Shown here in pieces: positions 5,988 through 9,649 of a DNA stretch of 9,649 nt. The position numbers and the translations under genes are program-made. Under the pieces are notes generated by a model, which searched no databases, was not told the origin of the DNA, and saw nothing but the letters and a program-made list of their open reading frames with translations. The stretch lies in assembly GCA_910588595.1 (NCBI GenBank), contig CAJUQU010000141.1, positions 1 to 9,649 on the forward strand, written 5' to 3'. Each line of letters starts with the position of its first letter. The first letter of the stretch is position 1. Source of the DNA: an uncultured Lachnospiraceae bacterium (lineage in GTDB: Bacteria > Bacillota_A > Clostridia > Lachnospirales > Lachnospiraceae).

Positions 5988-6792
5988 TCTGTTCCCTCCT
6001 TGTTTTCACCTTGAAATGGGTCAATGCCTAAACGGGAAAAATAGACGCCTAATGCTTGTTCAACATATCCGTTTGTATCTTGAATCGCTTTCCATTGATG
6101 GTCTGCATTTTGAACTTCTCCAAATTTTACAAGTCTGGGCAGCATGCTCATATCTCCTCCAGTGAAATCCGTGATCATACTCCAATAGGCTTTTGCAAAA
6201 TCCTGTCCCTCATCGCTGTCCGCAGGAACGCCGGCATTTTGAAGTCTTATTGCCTCGTCTTGAAGCTGCAGGAAGGTGTTCAGAAATGCCTTTCCGCTGT
6301 CTTTATCAAAATGGCTGCGGATATGGTCAAGGGTCTGGTCATCAAAATGTTTGATCAGCCAGTAGAAATCATTTTTCATCTGCAGATTGACGATGATATC
6401 GGCATACTTTTTGAAGTTCACCGACTGCATTTGAAGGACTTCCTCCCGCAGCGCTTCCAGTTCCCGCAACGATTCAGACAGGTTTTCTATTTTTTGCCTG
6501 ACAGCGGCTGCCTGCTCCGCCAGGACATCGGCGATTTCAGCCGGGGCATCGAGGGGAATGAGCCGGTTCTTTATGTCATTCAGAGAGAACCCTAAATGTT
6601 TGAGGGACAAGATCTGATGAAGCTTTACAATGTCTTTACCCATATATAATCTGCGCCCCCTTCACTCAGGACAGTTGGGGAAAGCAGCCCCTCTCTGTCG
6701 TAATGCTGTAATGTCCGTACAGTAACGTCCATTTTTTTCGCGATCTCGCCGACGGTCATGTAACCTTGCGGTATTGCTTTATGTTTATCCAT
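5984..6792 (-). pseudogene. MerR-family regulator with TipAS-like ligand domain, broken by a 1-nt frameshift
   Basis: Read from the ATG at 6792: MDKHKAIPQGYMTVGEIAKK, then MDVTVRTLQHYDREGLLSPT, the winged helix-turn-helix of MerR proteins. At the C5 run 6656-6660 (G5 on this strand) one base appears lost. The next frame carries RRLYMGKDIVKLHQILSLKH and LGFSLNDIKNRL, completing the DNA-binding domain, followed by a coiled coil (EIADVLAEQAAAVRQKIENL and on) and a TipAS-like domain to 5984 (AGVPADSDEGQDFAKAYWSM, then EQALGVYFSRLG). With one G restored it would be about 270 residues. Family role: binds thiopeptides or other drugs and activates its own operon by twisting DNA between -35 and -10. 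As it stands, translation gives only the helix-turn-helix part, unless translation restarts at 6643. Confidence 0.8.
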
Positions 6793-6804
6793 GTTATCCC
6801 CCAT

Positions 6805-6819
6805 GCCGCCTTTGGCGGC
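6805..6819. repeat. Short GC-rich hairpin in the merR leader
   Basis: GCCGCC-TTT-GGCGGC is a perfect 6-bp stem with a 3-nt loop, between the merR promoter and the merR start (12 nt upstream of the ATG). No T-run follows on either strand, so a simple terminator is unlikely. It could limit access to the ribosome binding site (GGGGGA) of merR. Confidence 0.4.
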
Positions 6820-6882
6820 TCAAATAGAAATGAAAAACGCTGGTATAAGCTACGCCAAACAAAGTTAGCGTGGGTTGTATCA

Positions 6883-6914
6883 TCTATAGCATACCTCATT
6901 ACGTTAGGTCACAA
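6883..6914 (-). promoter_or_regulatory. MerR-type promoter with operator in a 20-bp spacer
   Basis: On the minus strand, -35 TTGTGA (6909-6914) and -10 TATAGA (6883-6888) are separated by 20 bp. The spacer holds ACCT-N9-AGGT (6893-6909 on the plus strand, ACCTCATTACGTTAGGT). An over-long 19-20 bp spacer with an inverted repeat inside is the hallmark of promoters activated by MerR-family proteins. It points at the merR-ABC operon about 90 nt downstream, so autoregulation is expected. Assigned by eye from the spacing and symmetry. Confidence 0.5.
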
Positions 6915-6996
6915 GCAAGTGTTTTTGCAAAATATTTTTCGAAAAGTTGAGATAGTAAACTTTAAGAAAATTTAACATGAATTGTGTATGCGTTAG

Positions 6997-7005
6997 TGGT
7001 AAAAT
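6997..7005 (+). promoter_or_regulatory. Possible extended -10 promoter for the Nudix gene
   Basis: TGGTAAAAT matches an extended -10 (TGn plus TAAAAT), about 65 nt before the Nudix start. No good -35 lies at the right distance, which extended -10 promoters can tolerate. Weak evidence. Confidence 0.25.
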
Positions 7006-7070
7006 ATGACTGTGAGTGGCAGGCAAATTTTTCATATTCAAATGTATCAATAAGGTGGAGGTAACAATAA

Positions 7071-7562
7071 ATGATTTTTAAATATTGTGCGGAGTGCGGT
7101 CATAAATTAGAAGATATTAAATGTGGTGATGATGATTGCAAGATTTGTCCCGTGTGCAAGAAATTATATGGCGATAATCCCTTACCCGTTGTAGAGGTGC
7201 TGGTAGTCAATGAGTTTAATGAAATACTTCTTTTAAAGCAGAATTACATATCAGAAACGAAATGGACAGTTGTATCCGGTTATATGATAAACGGGGAAAC
7301 GATTGAGGATGCCGTTACACGTGAAGTAAGGGAAGAAACCGGACAGAATGTTATAAGCTGTAAATATATATCCAGCTATTACTTTGCTCCCAAGCAGCTT
7401 ATTATGATTGGATTTATTGCTTATGTAAAGAAATCACAATTTTCAAATTCAGTTGAAGTGGATGATATTAAATGGTATAAAATGGACGAAGTAGACCGTA
7501 TGATAGCCCGCGAAAATAATTGTTCCGGTATGCACTGGGATAAATGTAGAGATTTTTTATAG
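7071..7562 (+). CDS. Nudix hydrolase with N-terminal zinc ribbon
   Basis: 163 residues; the start at 7071 has AGGTGGAGG (7053-7061) upstream. Cys6, Cys9, Cys26 and Cys29 (CAEC and CPVC) form a zinc ribbon like that of NudC-type NADH pyrophosphatases. The Nudix box is perfect, G-x5-E-x7-REUxEExG: Gly70, Glu76, Arg84-Glu85-Val86, Glu88-Glu89, Gly91; the acidic residues bind Mg2+. The family cleaves nucleoside diphosphates linked to another group (NAD(H), ADP-ribose, ADP-sugars, damaged nucleotides) in the cytoplasm. The protein is much shorter than NudC, so substrate cannot be assigned. It stands alone between the decayed merR operon, which diverges from it, and the PHP gene 119 nt downstream, probably with its own promoter. 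The frame is intact and unremarkable. Confidence 0.9.
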   Translation: MIFKYCAECGHKLEDIKCGDDDCKICPVCKKLYGDNPLPVVEVLVVNEFNEILLLKQNYISETKWTVVSGYMINGETIEDAVTREVREETGQNVISCKYISSYYFAPKQLIMIGFIAYVKKSQFSNSVEVDDIKWYKMDEVDRMIARENNCSGMHWDKCRDFL

Positions 7563-7631
7563 ATTTTGCGATCCCATTTGAAGCAACACGATTTTTATGC
7601 TACGATAATGGCACACGACCGGTTTGCGCCA

Positions 7632-7644
7632 TGAGACGGTCTCA
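7632..7644. repeat. Short palindrome upstream of the PHP gene
   Basis: TGAGAC-G-GTCTCA is a perfect palindrome around one central base, 37 nt before the PHP start and 26 nt before its ribosome binding site. The shape is that of a small operator, but no matching regulator is in the window. Confidence 0.25.
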
Positions 7645-7669
7645 AGGACAGACGCATTCCTATCTGCAC

Positions 7670-7677
7670 AGGAGGAG
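7670..7677 (+). promoter_or_regulatory. Ribosome binding site of the PHP gene
   Basis: AGGAGGAG sits 4 nt before the ATG at 7682. This near-consensus site selects 7682 and excludes the in-frame upstream ATG at 7631, whose extra residues (MRRSQGQTHSYLHRRRK) are not family-like. Confidence 0.8.
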
Positions 7678-7681
7678 AAAA

Positions 7682-8488
7682 ATGATAGACGGACACATTC
7701 ATATTGAAAGAGGCGCGTACACACTTGATTGGATCAATCAATTTGTCAATAAGGCAGTTGAAATGGAGATTGATGAGATACGTCTGCTTGAGCACTGTTA
7801 TCGGTTTGAGGAGTTTGTTCCAATGTACGGTTCCGTGTGCGCTTACAGCGAATATGTGGATGCATGGTTTCATAGAAATGCAGGTGCGCATAAACTTGCG
7901 GACTATTTGGAGCTGATCGAACGAGTTAGAAACGAACAGTTTCCGGTAGAGATCAAGTTTGGTCTTGAAATAACCTATTTCAAAGAGTTTGAGAACTTCA
8001 TTTCTGAACTTACAGAGGGGAAAGGCTTTGATTTTCTGTTGGGAAGCATTCACTTTGTCGACGATTTTGCTTTCGATCATAAAGCCGAGCATTGGGCGGG
8101 ACTTGATGTTGACAAAATATATCGCAGATATTTTGAGGATTCTGTCGCATTAGCAGAGAGTAGATTATTTGACGGCATCGGTCATCCGGATTTAATAAAA
8201 TTATTTGGACACAAACCATCGTATTCCCTGTCAGGCTGCTATGAGCGCCTGGCGAAGGAACTCTCTAAAAGTGATATGTATGCGGATCAAAATAGCGGAG
8301 CCGCCAGAAGATGTTCTAAAACGGCTCCGCTTGGCATGGATGAAGAATTGCTTAGAATATTGAAAAAGTATAATGTGAAGATCATTACTTCGTCTGATGC
8401 ACACTGCCCTGAAGATGTGGGATATAAAATTAAGGAACTTAACAGCCTGATAGAGCGTGTCACATCTGCCAAAACGCAGTATCATTAA
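7682..8488 (+). CDS. PHP-domain phosphoesterase, histidinol-phosphatase (HisK)-like
   Basis: 268 residues, the usual length of HisK-type histidinol-phosphatases. PHP metal ligands are all visible: His5-x-His7 (DGHIHIE), His38, Glu96 (GLEITYF), His124 (LLGSIHFVDD), His168-Pro-Asp170 (GIGHPDLIK) and Asp239-Ala-His241 (SSDAHCPEDVGY). The family hydrolyses L-histidinol phosphate to histidinol with a trinuclear metal centre in the cytoplasm. No other his gene is nearby, so a different phosphoester substrate is possible. Its last 29 bp overlap the 3' end of the convergent transglutaminase gene. A perfect 10-bp inverted repeat lies within the coding sequence (8294-8303 and 8322-8331), covering residues 205-217. 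Intact; family call firm, exact substrate open. Confidence 0.9.
   Translation: MIDGHIHIERGAYTLDWINQFVNKAVEMEIDEIRLLEHCYRFEEFVPMYGSVCAYSEYVDAWFHRNAGAHKLADYLELIERVRNEQFPVEIKFGLEITYFKEFENFISELTEGKGFDFLLGSIHFVDDFAFDHKAEHWAGLDVDKIYRRYFEDSVALAESRLFDGIGHPDLIKLFGHKPSYSLSGCYERLAKELSKSDMYADQNSGAARRCSKTAPLGMDEELLRILKKYNVKIITSSDAHCPEDVGYKIKELNSLIERVTSAKTQYH
8294..8331. repeat. 10-bp perfect inverted repeat inside the PHP gene
   Basis: AGCGGAGCCG (8294-8303) and CGGCTCCGCT (8322-8331) are exact reverse complements with an 18-nt loop. The sequence encodes NSGAARRCSKTAPLG in the family's conserved N-[ST]-[GA] loop, so coding constraint alone may explain it. A stable mRNA hairpin is expected. Confidence 0.45.
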
Positions 8489-9569
8489 AGACAAAATTAG
8501 CTTTTTTGTCTTCGGGAAATGCTTCAGTCGGATAGCCCTTGGGGATCAGTTCTATATACCTTGAACCTGCTGTCTGCCCGTCAACGCCATCCTGACTCAA
8601 CGTGCAGCGGGCAAAGCGCAGACAATTTTTGGTCATATATTCTCTGTAATAGTCCTCTGCAAATGCTGTCCCGTTGTGACTTGCAGTGGGATTTGCAAAT
8701 ATCGGCTCGCCAGCTGACAGGAGTGTGCGAAGGCGGGGAAGTGATACATATTCGCCCGTATTATCCTTTAGATAAAGGCGCCAGGTGGGATCAAGCATGA
8801 TACGCCTGCCCGACGGTAAGAGGCAGTCCACGACTACATGGCAGTCCTCAAACGGATCCTCGTAGGGCAGACAGGTAATGTGCCTCGCCTTGATCCCGCT
8901 CAGACGCAGGATCGATGCGAGCAGAATGGAAAGACCGCGGCAATTGGTTTTGTTATTGTTATTTTCACAAAATGCGATGAGATCAGTTATAGTTTTTCCA
9001 GTGCCTAATGCACGGGAACCATCGTGACCAAAGTGATCGCAGACAAAATCAAGGAGTGCAAAAACGATTTCGTCCGTGGTGCAGTCCAATCCTTTCATAT
9101 ATTCGGAATAGTTATATTTTTCAAGAATCTGTGGGATATCGCCGCCCAATACAAATTCATTGATATGATCGCACGCGGTGCTATTGTCATAGTCAGCGTA
9201 CTGTCTTAGAATGTCGATTCTTGCCCGATCCAGAATGGGGACGTATATTTTGGCTGCAATAAACTGATACGGTGCATCTTCGGGAACATCGTCGATCTTC
9301 ACATACTGTACATGTGTTGTTTTACCGTGCTGGACATAAAAGCCATCGAGAACGCTGTCGATATATTTGACGTGATAAACCATACGGTGGTTGTCATCGT
9401 TGATCTCATAGCACAGATATCCGTCCTTTTCATAAACGCAGTTGGGTTCGACATGATAATAACCACTCGATGAGAATGACATCTTCATACGAGGCGGCGT
9501 CTCATCAAAAATATTGATTGTTTCGCCCATTTCTTCCATATACCATTTTCCAATCAAGTGTTTATCCAT
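8460..9569 (-). CDS. Transglutaminase-like cysteine protease-fold protein with N-terminal lipocalin-like domain
   Basis: 369 residues from the ATG at 9569; AAAGGAAA lies about 8 nt upstream on this strand. Residues 1-100 (LIGKWYMEEMGETINIFDET, then FSSSGYYHV and so on) look like a lipocalin-type beta barrel that opens with G-x-W. Residues about 155-275 form a transglutaminase core with the expected triad: Cys210 (TNCRGLSILLASILRLSGIK), His244 (EDCHVVVD) and Asp260 (IMLDPTW). Bacterial members act as proteases, peptide cyclases or amide-forming enzymes; the substrate here is unknown. There is no signal peptide or membrane segment, so it should act in the cytoplasm. It converges on the PHP gene with a 29-bp tail-to-tail overlap. 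Only 32 genomic bases remain upstream before adapter sequence, so its promoter is not fully seen. Confidence 0.85.
   Translation of the reverse strand: MDKHLIGKWYMEEMGETINIFDETPPRMKMSFSSSGYYHVEPNCVYEKDGYLCYEINDDNHRMVYHVKYIDSVLDGFYVQHGKTTHVQYVKIDDVPEDAPYQFIAAKIYVPILDRARIDILRQYADYDNSTACDHINEFVLGGDIPQILEKYNYSEYMKGLDCTTDEIVFALLDFVCDHFGHDGSRALGTGKTITDLIAFCENNNNKTNCRGLSILLASILRLSGIKARHITCLPYEDPFEDCHVVVDCLLPSGRRIMLDPTWRLYLKDNTGEYVSLPRLRTLLSAGEPIFANPTASHNGTAFAEDYYREYMTKNCLRFARCTLSQDGVDGQTAGSRYIELIPKGYPTEAFPEDKKANFVFNDTAFWQM
8488..8512. terminator. AT-rich hairpin just after the PHP stop, weak terminator candidate
   Basis: AAGACAAAA (8488-8496) and TTTTGTCTT (8504-8512) are perfect reverse complements with a 7-nt loop, beginning in the PHP stop codon and lying inside the transglutaminase coding end. 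The stem is poor in GC and no T-run follows, so termination would be weak. Confidence 0.25.
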
Positions 9570-9601
9570 TATATTTTCCTTTCATGTTTCAAAGTTTCAG
9601 T

Positions 9602-9649
9602 AGATCGGAAGAGCACACGTCTGAACTCCAGTCACTGACAACCATCTCG
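9602..9649 (+). other. Illumina TruSeq adapter with 8-nt index (not genomic)
   Basis: From 9602 the sequence is the standard TruSeq read-1 adapter (AGATCGGAAGAGC at 9602-9614, running to GTCAC at 9635). An 8-base index, TGACAACC (9636-9643), follows, then ATCTCG, the start of the P7 flank. Genomic sequence therefore ends at 9601. Confidence 0.97.

Noticed and set aside
6056..6595. 179-codon open frame on the plus strand
   Set aside because: It is antisense to the MerR/TipAS gene, lacks a ribosome binding site and resembles no family; the minus-strand reading has clear domains.
7595..8092. 165-codon minus-strand frame
   Set aside because: Antisense shadow of the PHP gene, whose metal-binding motifs are complete on the plus strand.
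1..9601. CRISPR array, tRNA, transposase or integrase
   Set aside because: No regularly spaced repeats, no cloverleaf-like sequence and no transposase or recombinase motifs were seen on either strand.

Overview
The window looks like accessory DNA from a Gram-positive gut anaerobe, most likely a clostridial (Lachnospiraceae-type) Firmicute. The reasons are strong AGGAGG-type ribosome binding sites, fragments of the sporulation gene spmA, moderate to low GC, and the family mix (TipAS-type MerR regulator with an ABC transporter, HisK-type PHP phosphatase, zinc-ribbon Nudix protein). The genus is inference. The last 48 bases are Illumina TruSeq adapter plus index, so this is the raw end of a short-read assembly contig.

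Bases 1-2196 hold the most interesting intact content. One gene is the C-terminal part of a RecQ-type helicase (winged helix, four-Cys zinc module) fused to a ComF-like phosphoribosyltransferase (PRTase) domain, with its 5' end outside the window. Directly after it comes a DprA/Smf-like protein with a C-terminal winged helix. Helicase, PRTase and DprA are also the parts of the natural-competence DNA-uptake machinery (ComFA, ComFC, DprA), so the pair is a plausible DNA-processing or anti-mobile-element module.

Bases 2197-5350 are a graveyard of accessory genes. Three separate pieces of the 3' half of spmA occur here, and two of them start at the same codon. Two are each followed by the start of a brnT toxin gene. 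Two toxin-antitoxin loci have kept a readable antitoxin while the toxin is broken: brnT by a stop, a frameshift and a deletion; a PIN-domain vapC-like toxin by one extra C in a CCCC run. A Walker A fragment of an AAA ATPase is broken by a stop and a frameshift and runs in frame into an unrecognised 152-residue gene.

Bases 5415-6792 (minus strand) are a decayed drug-response operon. A MerR/TipAS regulator has a 1-nt frameshift. It overlaps by ATGA an ABC ATPase that carries an in-frame TAG and is then fused by an internal deletion to the tail of its permease. Upstream lies a MerR-style promoter with a 20-bp spacer holding an ACCT/AGGT inverted repeat.

Bases 7071-9569 return to intact genes: a zinc-ribbon Nudix hydrolase, a PHP-domain histidinol-phosphatase-like protein, and a convergent transglutaminase-like protein whose 3' end overlaps the PHP gene by 29 bp.

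No tRNA, rRNA, CRISPR array, intact insertion sequence or integrase was seen.
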